Part shown: positions 1 through 5,811 of the stretch, piece after piece
Layout of the letters: the number at the start of each line of letters is the position of its first letter
Numbering within the stretch: the stretch's first letter is position 1
Source of the DNA: Lachnospiraceae bacterium UBA7480
GTDB lineage: Bacteria > Bacillota > Clostridia > Lachnospirales > Lachnospiraceae
Length of the DNA: 7,453 bases
Reading direction: 5' to 3'
NCBI GenBank assembly: GCA_002479655.1
Contig: DLOQ01000077.1
Coordinates: 32,122 to 39,574, forward strand
Position numbers and translations under genes: made by a program
Notes under the pieces: model-generated
Database searches by the model: none
Seen by the model: only the letters and a program-made list of their open reading frames with translations
What the model was told of the DNA's origin: nothing

Positions 1-78
1 GGCAGTTACGGCATTGAATCACAGCCGATTGCGGACGGAGATGCATTTTCGATCGTGTATGAGCGGTCTGCATATTAA
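1..78 (+). CDS. 3' end of an unidentified protein, possibly DUF4430-type (partial)
   Basis: Only the last 25 codons are in the window, open from base 1 to the TAA at 76-78. The residues read GSYGIESQPIADGDAFSIVY followed by ERSAY. The pattern 'YGI..QPI.DGD.FSIVY' resembles the end of DUF4430 domains (transcobalamin C-terminal-like, surface-exposed ligand-binding domains in Clostridia), where a final 'dGD' turn precedes the last beta strand. The next gene is an ECF S-component-like protein, and DUF4430 genes are often found beside such transporters, which supports the idea. It is inference from a short tail, and the gap to the next ORF (27-45 nt) suggests one operon. Confidence 0.4.
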   Translation, partial: GSYGIESQPIADGDAFSIVYERSAY

Positions 79-123
79 ACAGAATGGGAGTATCGTAGAG
101 CTGTTATGACGGGAGCGAATGAT

Positions 124-654
124 ATGGATGATCATGGGAAGGGAAGCCGCCTGTCCCATAAAAAATGGAATACAAGGGAGCTTGAGGAGCTGGGGATGAT
201 GATCGCTGCATTGGAGGCAGGGAAGCTGGCGCTTGCCTCCCTTCCCAATGTGGAGATCGTCACTTTTCTGATCATCATGTTTGCAGTCGTATATGGTCTG
301 AAAAGCGTGATTGCCGTCGTGGTATTTGTCGGTGTGGAGTGTCTGCTCTGGCCTGTCAGTCTCTGGTCGATCATGTATCTTTATATCTGGCCGCTGTTAG
401 CGGCGCTGGCATATCTGTGCAGGAGGCAGAGCTCGGTATGGTTCTGGAGCGCATTCTCCGCATTGTACGGCTTTTGTTTTGGTGCGCTGTGCGCGATCGT
501 ATATATTTTTACCAGCGGCATCCATACGGCGGTCACCTGGTGGATCGCCGGGATCCCGTTTGATTTGATTCACGGATTCAGCAATTGCGTGATTATGATG
601 GTGTTGTACCGGCCGATACGGAAGGTATTTATGCATTATGATTCAAGATTATAA
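124..654 (+). CDS. ECF transporter S component-like integral membrane protein
   Basis: A predicted 176-aa, strongly hydrophobic protein with about six membrane segments (roughly residues 23-41, 45-58, 61-75, 80-98, 107-130 and 137-163) after a short charged N-terminus. Sequence hallmarks of the substrate-binding S component of energy-coupling-factor importers are visible: an early 'LASLPNVEIVTFLI' segment, then 'YLYIWPLL', 'FGALCAIVYIF' and 'WWIAGIPFDLIHGFSN'. S components dock onto a shared EcfA-EcfA'-EcfT energising module encoded elsewhere and bind a vitamin or metal; the substrate cannot be read here, though a DUF4430-like neighbour would hint at a cobalamin-like ligand. Start choice: ATG 124 has GGGAG at 111-115 with an 8-nt spacer. 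An in-frame ATG at 106 would add six residues but has only a poor upstream ribosome site. No own promoter is seen, so it is probably co-transcribed with the upstream gene. Confidence 0.75.
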   Translation: MDDHGKGSRLSHKKWNTRELEELGMMIAALEAGKLALASLPNVEIVTFLIIMFAVVYGLKSVIAVVVFVGVECLLWPVSLWSIMYLYIWPLLAALAYLCRRQSSVWFWSAFSALYGFCFGALCAIVYIFTSGIHTAVTWWIAGIPFDLIHGFSNCVIMMVLYRPIRKVFMHYDSRL

Positions 655-674
655 AGTATTACAATTAATCATTT

Positions 675-749
675 CTAATCTTTTTTGTATTCTATGATAT
701 CAGTAATATCACAATCAAGTAAATTACATAGATCGGGAAAGCGAGATTT
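675..749 (-). pseudogene. Remnant of an XRE-family HTH regulator (C-terminal scrap)
   Basis: In the gap between the S component and the DUF2812 gene, the minus strand encodes KSRFPDLCNLLDCDITDIIE followed by YKKD and a TAG stop (675-677). 'L..LCNLLDCDITDIIEY' matches the last helix and tail of short Cro/C1-type regulators, which commonly read 'L.kIC.aLdC.p.DiiEy'. The frame has a stop shortly upstream (near 770), and no start codon or helix-turn-helix core is present, so only the last 25 residues or so survive. The assignment rests on a short motif match; it may be chance, but the pattern is specific. Confidence 0.45.
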
Positions 750-801
750 TATGATGGTCTTTCAAAAAATTATTTTTATGAAAAGAAATATAAAATAAAT
801 T

Positions 802-830
802 AAGACAAGAGAAAAAAATTAGTATATAAT
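802..830 (+). promoter_or_regulatory. Sigma-A type promoter for the DUF2812 gene
   Basis: A perfect TATAAT at 825-830 lies 17 bp downstream of AAGACA (802-807), which matches four of six positions of TTGACA. It sits in an A-rich tract and would start transcription near 837, about 30 nt before the ATG at 867. Confidence 0.6.
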
Positions 831-866
831 GAAACAAATAGTACGGAAGGGAGCAGTTCTTACGGT

Positions 867-1382
867 ATGAAAAAATGGTTCGCATCGTGCAGATATCTTA
901 AACCGGATAGTTTGGAGGAGGTGTTGGAAAATTATTCACGGGAGGGCTTTCATCTTACGACACTTGGAGAGATAAGCTTCTTTTATTATGATTTCATTCA
1001 GGCAGAACCCGTAAAATACAGATATGTTGTAGATGTTTCCGCACTTCCGAAGGCGCAGTATATGCAGACGGGGATTGAACTGGGATGGGAATATCTGGGA
1101 AGGACCGGCAATTGTCATGTCTGGAGAAAGGCATATGAGGAGAGAAGACCGGAAAGCTTCGCGGATAAGGCATGCCGTAAAAAGCATTGTGTCCGGGTCG
1201 GGATTGCCGCTCTGGTCGCCATGCTGATCTGTATCGGGGGAGCTGCCGCGTTGCTCTATGGCGCATTTCTGGAACGTAAGCTTGGATTTGACAGGTATTA
1301 TATAAGTTATATTGTCGAGGCAGTGCTGCTGGTGCCGCTGGGGCTCTATTTCGGATGGGCGGCAAAGAAGTTTTTGCGGTAG
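867..1382 (+). CDS. DUF2812 domain-containing membrane protein
   Basis: A 171-aa protein. Residues 1-90 carry the DUF2812 pattern: an N-terminal 'CRYLKPDSLEEVLENYSREGFHL', a 'VKYRYVVDVS' strand, then 'GWEYLG' (73-78) and a tryptophan-arginine pair (86-87) closing the domain. A basic linker leads to two membrane segments at about 109-133 and 146-165, with a charged tail. DUF2812 proteins are small Clostridial/Bacillus membrane proteins of unknown biochemical role, frequently encoded with a PadR repressor; no PadR gene is visible here, and the nearest regulator trace is the XRE scrap at 675-749. The ribosome site GGAAGGGAG (845-853) is strong but 13 nt from the ATG, longer than usual. Transcription probably starts at the promoter 802-830. 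Confidence 0.75.
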   Translation: MKKWFASCRYLKPDSLEEVLENYSREGFHLTTLGEISFFYYDFIQAEPVKYRYVVDVSALPKAQYMQTGIELGWEYLGRTGNCHVWRKAYEERRPESFADKACRKKHCVRVGIAALVAMLICIGGAAALLYGAFLERKLGFDRYYISYIVEAVLLVPLGLYFGWAAKKFLR

Positions 1383-1469
1383 TGACTTTAGATGGAGAAT
1401 ATGATATGATATACGCGAAAGCACGGGCTTTCGAGTTTGAAAGATATAATATACGCGGAGGTAAAATAA

Positions 1470-2222
1470 ATGTTTGGTAATGTGTTGGCTGTGCTTGGGA
1501 TCTTGGTCGGCGGCGCACTGGTATATGCGATTGGCTATGTGATCTTCAAGATACGAAGGATCTCGAAGGAGGTATTTGGAACGCCGGACATTGTAGCGGG
1601 CTTTAAGCAGCAGGAGGAAATATATGAAAATACCGCCAAGTCGGTCTCGGGCATGACAAGTGTTGAACTGCCCAAGATCATGAAAGATTTTCCGGAGTTT
1701 AGCTGGCCGGAGTGGAAGAAGATCTGCGAGAACACATTGCGGGCTTATCTGGAAGCGATAGAGAACAAATCGCTTACATATCTAAGGGATGCCAGCGATG
1801 CAATCAAGCAGCAGGCGGATCTGATCATCGGAGAAGAGAAGAAGCTGGGGATCACCGAGTGTTTTGATCAGCTTTGTTTTCATCGGACGGAGATATTCCG
1901 TTATGAAAAAAAAGGCGGATTGTGTAAGATCAAGATACAATCGTCGCTGCAATATAATTACAGCAAGAGTTCCGAAGCAAAAGGGAAGATAGTTGACAAT
2001 AAAAAACAGCAGTGCCGGTATGATATGGAACTTGTTTTTGTGCAGGATATGTCACAGGTGACGGGCGATGTTGCATTTGATTTTGTCGGGAACTGTCCGA
2101 ACTGCGGCGCGCCGATGACGGCGATCGGCGGTAAAAGGCGGTGTCAGTACTGCAATACGGAGGTGAAGGAGGCATACAATACAAAGGTATGGATCCTCAA
2201 CAGGATCGATAAAGCGAAATAA
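1470..2222 (+). CDS. Membrane-anchored protein with C-terminal zinc ribbon
   Basis: A 250-aa protein with one N-terminal membrane anchor (about residues 5-27), a soluble helical middle, a beta-rich part and a C-terminal zinc ribbon. Four cysteines at 209, 212, 225 and 228 form CPNCG...CQYCN, a C-X2-C/C-X2-C treble-clef or ribbon site. The section before the ribbon ('YDMELVFVQDMSQVTGDVAF') resembles the TIM44-like folds found in Clostridial proteins that combine a TIM44-type domain with a zinc ribbon. That resemblance is weak and no function is proposed. Start choice: ATG 1470 has GGAGGT at 1457-1462 with a 7-nt spacer. A TATAAT at 1445-1450 lies just upstream but lacks a recognisable -35, so it could simply be read through from the DUF2812 gene 87 nt upstream. 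Confidence 0.65.
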   Translation: MFGNVLAVLGILVGGALVYAIGYVIFKIRRISKEVFGTPDIVAGFKQQEEIYENTAKSVSGMTSVELPKIMKDFPEFSWPEWKKICENTLRAYLEAIENKSLTYLRDASDAIKQQADLIIGEEKKLGITECFDQLCFHRTEIFRYEKKGGLCKIKIQSSLQYNYSKSSEAKGKIVDNKKQQCRYDMELVFVQDMSQVTGDVAFDFVGNCPNCGAPMTAIGGKRRCQYCNTEVKEAYNTKVWILNRIDKAK

Positions 2223-2308
2223 AGCAAATACATCAAAGCGAAATAAAACAATATATAAAAACGAAACAAAATAATAAAACAAAGAACCATAACTCAAAGT
2301 GAAACAAA
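2211..2308 (+). repeat. A-rich degenerate direct repeat before paaK
   Basis: Four copies of a 13-mer close to AAAGCGAAATAAA occur at 2211-2223, 2235-2247, 2258-2270 (AAAACGAAACAAA) and 2296-2308 (AAAGTGAAACAAA), spaced 24, 23 and 38 bp. The first two are identical. The first copy covers the last codons and stop of the zinc-ribbon gene. The stretch has almost no T or G and would give an unstructured leader ahead of paaK; its role is unknown. Confidence 0.55.
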
Positions 2309-2358
2309 ATAACAAAAAAAATGAACAATCAAAAATTAAGAAGGGAGAAGGTAACAAA

Positions 2359-3660
2359 ATGGAACATTATTATCAGCCTGAGATCGAGTGCGCGTCGAGG
2401 GAGCAGATCATTGCGTTGCAGAACGAGCGTCTTGTGAAACAGGTCAGACACGTCTATGACAATGTGGAGTACTACAGAAAGAAAATGGAGGAGAAGGGCG
2501 TAACGCCGGACGATATCAAGTCCATTGACGACTTACATAAGCTGCCTTTTCTTACCAAAGATGATTTAAGAGACGCGTATCCTTATGGATTAGTCGCAGT
2601 ACCGCTTTCCGACTGTGTACGTATCCAGTCCACCAGCGGCACGACAGGGCGGCGTGTGGTGGCATTTTATACGCAGCATGACATTGACCTTTGGGATGAG
2701 TGCTGTGCCCGTGCAATCATGGCAGTCGGAGGCACGAAAGATGATGTTGTGCATGTCTGCTACGGTTATGGATTATTTACCGGAGGTCCCGGATTAAACG
2801 GCGGTTCCCATAAGGTAGGATCCTTGACGCTTCCCATGTCCTCCGGCAATACGGATCGCCAGATCCAGTTTATGACGGATCTTGGCTCCACGATACTTTG
2901 CTGTACGCCTTCTTATGCCGCGTATCTCGGAGAGAGCATCAATGAGAGGGGACTGAAGGATCAGATCAAATTAAAAGCCGGAATCTTCGGGGCGGAAGCA
3001 TGGACGGAGGAGATGCGCCGCGATATAGAAAAGTCTCTGGGGATCAAGGCATACGATATCTATGGTTTGACAGAGATATCAGGACCGGGCGTGTCATTTG
3101 AATGCAGTGAGCAGACCGGTATGCATATCAATGAAGACCATTTTATTGCGGAGATCATTGATCCGAATACGGGCGAAGTACTGCCGGAAGGGGAGAAGGG
3201 AGAGCTTGTATTTACCAGTATCACAAAGGAAGCCTTTCCGCTGTTGCGCTATCGTACCAGAGATATCTGCGTATTGACCAGAAAGAAATGTTCCTGTGGA
3301 AGGACGCATGTGAAGATGAGCAAGCCGATGGGACGAAGCGATGATATGCTGATCGTCAAGGGTGTCAATGTATTCCCATCCCAGATCGAAACAGTGCTTT
3401 TAAACAAAGGCTATGCGGCAAACTACCAGATCATGGTGGATCGTGTCAACAACAGCGATACGCTGGAGGTGCAGGTAGAGATGACGCCGGAGATGTTTTC
3501 CGATTCCGTTACCGAAGTGGCGGCGAAGGAGAAAGAGCTGGTAAATGCTTTGAAGGCTATGCTGGGCATCTATGCGAAGGTGAAGCTTGTTGCGCCTAAG
3601 ACGATCACCAGAAGCGAGGGCAAGGCTGTCCGTATCATAGATAACCGTCACTTGTATTAA
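2359..3660 (+). CDS. paaK: Phenylacetate--CoA ligase (EC 6.2.1.30)
   Basis: A 433-aa adenylate-forming enzyme of the PaaK type, the usual length for the family. It activates phenylacetate or a related aryl acid to its CoA thioester through an acyl-AMP intermediate, in the cytosol. Visible motifs: the phosphate loop STSGTTGRRV at 91-100; YGLTE at 235-239; 'LLRYRTRD' ending in Asp302; CSCGR at 311-315; the hinge and A8 block GRSDDMLIVKGVNVFPSQIE at 325-344; and the A10 'RSEGKA' with the catalytic-type lysine at 422. All key positions appear intact. Start choice: ATG 2359 has AGAAGG at 2346-2351, 7 nt away; the frame stays open to 2299, but that extension is lysine/asparagine-rich low-complexity sequence. 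A double-ACT gene follows 57 nt downstream, the arrangement seen in anaerobes and archaea that ferment aromatic amino acids with indolepyruvate:ferredoxin oxidoreductase. No iorAB is in the window, so the physiological acid is inferred. Confidence 0.92.
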   Translation: MEHYYQPEIECASREQIIALQNERLVKQVRHVYDNVEYYRKKMEEKGVTPDDIKSIDDLHKLPFLTKDDLRDAYPYGLVAVPLSDCVRIQSTSGTTGRRVVAFYTQHDIDLWDECCARAIMAVGGTKDDVVHVCYGYGLFTGGPGLNGGSHKVGSLTLPMSSGNTDRQIQFMTDLGSTILCCTPSYAAYLGESINERGLKDQIKLKAGIFGAEAWTEEMRRDIEKSLGIKAYDIYGLTEISGPGVSFECSEQTGMHINEDHFIAEIIDPNTGEVLPEGEKGELVFTSITKEAFPLLRYRTRDICVLTRKKCSCGRTHVKMSKPMGRSDDMLIVKGVNVFPSQIETVLLNKGYAANYQIMVDRVNNSDTLEVQVEMTPEMFSDSVTEVAAKEKELVNALKAMLGIYAKVKLVAPKTITRSEGKAVRIIDNRHLY

Positions 3661-3717
3661 GGAAACCGATGGAAAATGTTCTGTTAAATCATAAAAATCA
3701 GTTAAGGAGGAAATGCC

Positions 3718-4149
3718 ATGACAGTAAAACAGATTTCTGTATTTTTAGAGAATAAACCGGGTTGTCTTGCTGAGTTGATCGAGATCCTTTCTAAGAATAA
3801 CATTGACATGCGCGCCATGTCCATTGCGGAGATGCAGGATTTTGGCATCTTGCGGATCATTGTAAAGGATACCTATAATGCGGTGCGGATCATTAAGGAT
3901 GCCGGATTTGTAACATCCGTCAATGAAGTGCTTGCGGTGGCTATTCCCGATCAGCCGGGAGCCCTGCTGCAGACGCTGACGGCATTAGGCGAGGCAAATA
4001 TCAATCTGGAGTATTCCTATGCTTTTACAACCGCCAAAAAGGATATGGCATATACGGTTCTGCGCGTAACGGATAATGAGAAAGCGTCGAAGATCCTTGG
4101 ACAGAAGGGAATACGGATGCTGGGACAGGAAGAAATGGAACAGTTATAA
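3718..4149 (+). CDS. Tandem ACT domain protein
   Basis: A 143-aa protein made of two ACT domains and nothing else: the first at about 3-68 with the turn 'ENKPGCLAEL', the second at about 72-140 with 'PDQPGALLQTL'. ACT domains pair side by side to form amino-acid binding pockets. Stand-alone double-ACT proteins are widely encoded next to paaK-type ligases, so a likely role is sensing an aromatic amino acid for the neighbouring ligase pathway; that is inference from context. Automatic annotation often calls such proteins 'acetolactate synthase', which this is not, since no catalytic domain is present. AAGGAGG at 3704-3710, 7 nt before the ATG, is an excellent ribosome site. Probably co-transcribed with paaK and ended by the terminator at 4172-4213. 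Confidence 0.88.
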   Translation: MTVKQISVFLENKPGCLAELIEILSKNNIDMRAMSIAEMQDFGILRIIVKDTYNAVRIIKDAGFVTSVNEVLAVAIPDQPGALLQTLTALGEANINLEYSYAFTTAKKDMAYTVLRVTDNEKASKILGQKGIRMLGQEEMEQL

Positions 4150-4171
4150 AATAAATAATATACTCAACAGT

Positions 4172-4213
4172 AAAAAATCAACACGACACCATAAAGTGAA
4201 GTGTTGATTTTTT
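4172..4213. terminator. Bidirectional rho-independent terminator
   Basis: A perfect 13-bp stem (AAAAAATCAACAC at 4172-4184, its complement at 4201-4213) closes a 16-nt loop. It gives a T6 tract on the + strand after the ACT gene and a T6 tract on the - strand after the deacetylase remnant. It therefore serves both convergent genes. Confidence 0.85.
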
Positions 4214-4218
4214 GTTGC

Positions 4219-4362
4219 TTATTGCTGCTGCAGATGCTGCCGTCCTTCGTGATCCATATAATAATTGTCCGTATATATCAATTCGGAAAGTTTTACAAAT
4301 TCATATCCCTGCGATTTCAGATTGGTGATCATGGCTTTCCGGACTGCTGCGCTGCGGATCAT
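4219..4362 (-). pseudogene. C-terminal remnant of a polysaccharide deacetylase-like gene
   Basis: The minus strand encodes 47 residues ending at TAA (4219-4221), including 'AMITNLKSQGYEFVKLSELI' followed by 'YTDNYYMDHEGRQHLQQQ'. 'L..QGY.FV.LSELI' followed by a short polar tail is characteristic of the last helix and strand of NodB-type polysaccharide deacetylases of Clostridia, which remove acetyl groups from peptidoglycan or other cell-surface sugars. The catalytic part is gone: upstream the frame meets a stop near 4385 and the DNA is instead recombinase coding sequence on the other strand. The fragment still sits against its own terminator, which suggests the chromosomal gene stood here and was cut by the arrival or deletion of a mobile element. 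Family assignment rests on a short C-terminal match. Confidence 0.5.
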
Positions 4363-4872
4363 GCGGACGCAGCGTGCGGATCAGCGTGGATCGTAAAAAT
4401 CCTTCTGCTAAAAGATATATGATGTGTACCGGCAGGATCGATCATAATTGCGACAATTTGATCACGGCAAGGATAGATGATATTGAGAAGGAAGTGGAAA
4501 AACAACTGACGGAAATTTTGGATCATTGCGAGGATAAACCGATTGAAGTGGAAGTGAAAGGATTTATCTGCAGAAGAAAAAATTGAAATGATAAAGATGG
4601 AAGAACAGATCGCAAACCTGATGAAGATCATTGTTTCCGGAAAAGTTTCAGAATATACTTTACGATACATTGATAATGAAATCAGGAAAATTGAATCCAG
4701 AAGGAACGAACTGGCGGATCATATAAAAGAGCAGGCTTCAAAACGTCATATAACATATGAGCGTATTGATTTCAGGACATTATCCTTTGAAGAACGAAAG
4801 ATCGTGGCAGCAACTTACATCAAAGAGATCCTGATCACGGGAGGAGATGTTGAAATAGTCTGGAGCGTGTGA
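4329..4872 (+). pseudogene. Large serine recombinase, C-terminal half, frameshifted
   Basis: Two ORF pieces in different frames together read as the C-terminal half of a large serine recombinase (site-specific integrase of conjugative and phage-like elements). First piece: 'SGLLRCGSCGRSVRI...YMMCTGRIDHNC', the recombinase zinc beta-ribbon with its CxxC and a later Cys pair, then a coiled coil ending at 4586. Second piece, opening at 4561: DLSAEEKIEMIKMEEQIANL, the rest of the coiled coil, and the family's typical end 'LSFEERKIVAATYIKEI...VEIVW'. The frames join cleanly if one G of the GG at 4560-4561 is removed ('VKDLSAEE'), so a single-base insertion is the likely lesion. The N-terminal catalytic-serine domain and most of the recombinase domain are absent, so it cannot be active. 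Roughly 180 residues of a protein normally near 500-550 remain. Confidence 0.8.
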
Positions 4873-4874
4873 TA

Positions 4875-4903
4875 TTGTCAGGAAATGGGATGGATGTTAT
4901 AAT
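4875..4903 (+). promoter_or_regulatory. Strong extended -10 promoter for the 105-aa gene
   Basis: TTGTCA (4875-4880, five of six consensus) is followed by exactly 17 bp and TATAAT (4898-4903), with an extended -10 TG at 4895-4896. It begins three bases after the recombinase stop codon. Transcription would start near 4910, leaving a short leader to ATG 4934. Confidence 0.75.
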
Positions 4904-4933
4904 GAAAAACAAAATGCAAAGGAGTGTTGGGAA

Positions 4934-5251
4934 ATGGTATCATTGATATTTGGGTTTAATAAAGAAAAGGTTGCCGCTGCGGGACTGACAACGGACGAGC
5001 TTCTGCAGCCTATGAGGGAGCATGCGGAGAAATACGGCATTGAAGAGGCGGAATATGGAGTGTTTCAAATGGATGGGGAAGATGCGGTATGCGTATTGAT
5101 TATGTTTGTTGGTAATATGGTGCGAAAAGACCCTAAATATATCGGATATCTGGATAAATGGATATTGGATATCGATGGGGAAGAGGAGGACTGTATTGAG
5201 GAAACATATAAATATTATGCTGAACATAAACCTAATGTAAAACTTGGATAG
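4934..5251 (+). CDS. Conserved-looking acidic 105-aa protein of unknown function
   Basis: I do not recognise a named family. The protein is small, soluble and acidic, with no signal peptide or membrane anchor. It starts with 'LIFGFNKEKVAAAGLTTDEL', has a central hydrophobic strand 'AVCVLIMFVG' (51-60), a 'YLDKWILDIDGEEEDCIEE' segment (72-90) and a lysine/tyrosine-rich end. The balanced composition, AAAGGAG ribosome site (4918-4924, 9 nt from the ATG) and near-perfect promoter make it a real, expressed gene. It lies directly behind the recombinase remnant, the place where cargo genes of integrative elements usually sit, and is the only complete + strand gene of normal length in the island. A 25-codon ORF follows with a 12-nt gap. 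A small defence, immunity or regulatory protein is possible but not shown. Confidence 0.7.
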   Translation: MVSLIFGFNKEKVAAAGLTTDELLQPMREHAEKYGIEEAEYGVFQMDGEDAVCVLIMFVGNMVRKDPKYIGYLDKWILDIDGEEEDCIEETYKYYAEHKPNVKLG

Positions 5252-5262
5252 GAGGGAGTGCC

Positions 5263-5340
5263 GTGAAAGCGGGAAAACGCAAAGGTAAATATTTTGATTA
5301 TGATGGTACAGCAGGGATATATGCACAGAAGAACGCGTAA
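5263..5340 (+). CDS. 25-codon ORF with strong ribosome site, probably a truncated gene start
   Basis: A GTG start at 5263 is preceded by GGAGGG (5251-5256) at a 6-nt spacing, directly after the 105-aa gene with which it would be co-transcribed. The product is basic, 'KAGKRKGKYFDYDGTAGIYA' followed by QKNA. Its stop at 5338-5340 falls right where the relaxase-like reading frame of the opposite strand ends, so the original gene probably continued and was cut at this junction. It may be translated as a short peptide; no function can be assigned. Confidence 0.4.
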   Translation: MKAGKRKGKYFDYDGTAGIYAQKNA

Positions 5341-5452
5341 AGCGAAATCGTCTAAAATCATCTTCTAATTCTTCCGACGATTTATCCGCCTGTCCATAAT
5401 CAAAAGCTGCCTTTAACGTCTGTGTGATTTTGTGAATTTCAATATAAGCCAT
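5341..5452 (-). pseudogene. N-terminal remnant of a relaxase-like (MobA/VirD2-type) gene
   Basis: From ATG 5452 on the minus strand the reading begins MAYIEIHKITQTLKAAFDYG and continues with QADKSSEELEDDF. Relaxases of Clostridial mobilisable elements begin in a closely similar way ('MAY..IH.I..TL..AldYi....KT.e'), where the early strand and His precede the catalytic tyrosine region. After about 37 codons the match ends: beyond position 5341 the frame is only antisense to the + strand ORFs. It follows the zinc-ribbon gene by 22 nt, a common order in such modules. The ribosome site is weak, and the catalytic Tyr and HUH histidines are missing, so no activity is expected. Confidence 0.45.
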
Positions 5453-5474
5453 TTTTTCACTGCTTCTGCTTTGT

Positions 5475-5693
5475 TTAAAAATTAATTTCACCATCATAAA
5501 CAAATCCACATTCACAAGAAACTATGGTTCTTTCACCGCCCAAAGTTGTTACAATTTCCGGATGTTTTCCGCACTTTGGACACACCACCGTCACACATCC
5601 GTTTTCCCTTTGCTCCCGTCTGGCTTGTTTGGCTAACATAATGGATTGGGGCGATATTGCCAATAACTCTTTTCTCGTCTGCCGAATATCCAT
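5475..5693 (-). CDS. 72-aa zinc-ribbon protein of a mobile-element module
   Basis: An intact small protein with a helical N-terminus ('MDIRQTRKELLAISPQSIML'), a basic linker and a zinc ribbon built from CPKCG (Cys38, Cys41) and CECG (Cys60, Cys62). Ribosome site: AAGGAGGT, read on the minus strand at 5706-5699, lies 5 nt before ATG 5693, a near-perfect match. Its place just upstream of a relaxase-like start suggests an accessory or regulatory nucleic-acid-binding protein of the transfer region; this is inference. No name is available to me. Confidence 0.65.
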   Translation of the reverse strand: MDIRQTRKELLAISPQSIMLAKQARREQRENGCVTVVCPKCGKHPEIVTTLGGERTIVSCECGFVYDGEINF

Positions 5694-5713
5694 AAATTAC
5701 CTCCTTCATAAAA

Positions 5714-5791
5714 TCATCCATTTCTATCATATATCCAATAAGTTCCGTTTTTTATACTAAATGGACAGTCGTTAAAATCTATGATCTTCAT
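5714..5791 (-). CDS. 25-aa ORF, possibly a shortened kinase-like gene
   Basis: ATG 5791 is preceded by GGGAGG (5802-5797 on the minus strand) at 5 nt, and the TGA ends just before the ribosome site of the zinc-ribbon gene, so the ORF is well placed in the operon. It reads MKIIDFNDCPFSIKNGTYWI followed by YDRNG. 'CPFS.KNGTY' recalls the N-terminus of HipA/CtkA-like proteins, which usually continue 'GG.aG.KdGI' into a full kinase; here that part is lost. Either an internal deletion removed the body of the gene, or this is a genuine short peptide. The kinase link is tentative. Confidence 0.35.
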   Translation of the reverse strand: MKIIDFNDCPFSIKNGTYWIYDRNG

Positions 5792-5811
5792 ATCTGCCTC
5801 CCAAATTATAT

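Noticed and set aside
1416..1433. Perfect 7-bp stem CGAAAGC/GCTTTCG with a 4-nt loop between the DUF2812 and zinc-ribbon genes
   Set aside because: No T-run follows, and it is too short to call a terminator or regulator; possibly a processing or stability hairpin, but unsupported.
936..1518. Long minus-strand frames (162 and 174 codons) opposite the DUF2812 gene
   Set aside because: Low-complexity, Cys/Pro/Arg-rich shadows with no ribosome site; the + strand frame has family motifs and a promoter.
4201..4422. 73-codon + strand frame after the ACT gene
   Set aside because: It begins inside the terminator, has no ribosome site, and is the shadow of the deacetylase tail on the other strand.
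4940..5515. 191-codon minus-strand frame spanning the 105-aa gene
   Set aside because: Only its first part (to about 5341, from the internal ATG at 5452) looks like protein; the rest is antisense to two + strand ORFs with good promoter and ribosome sites.
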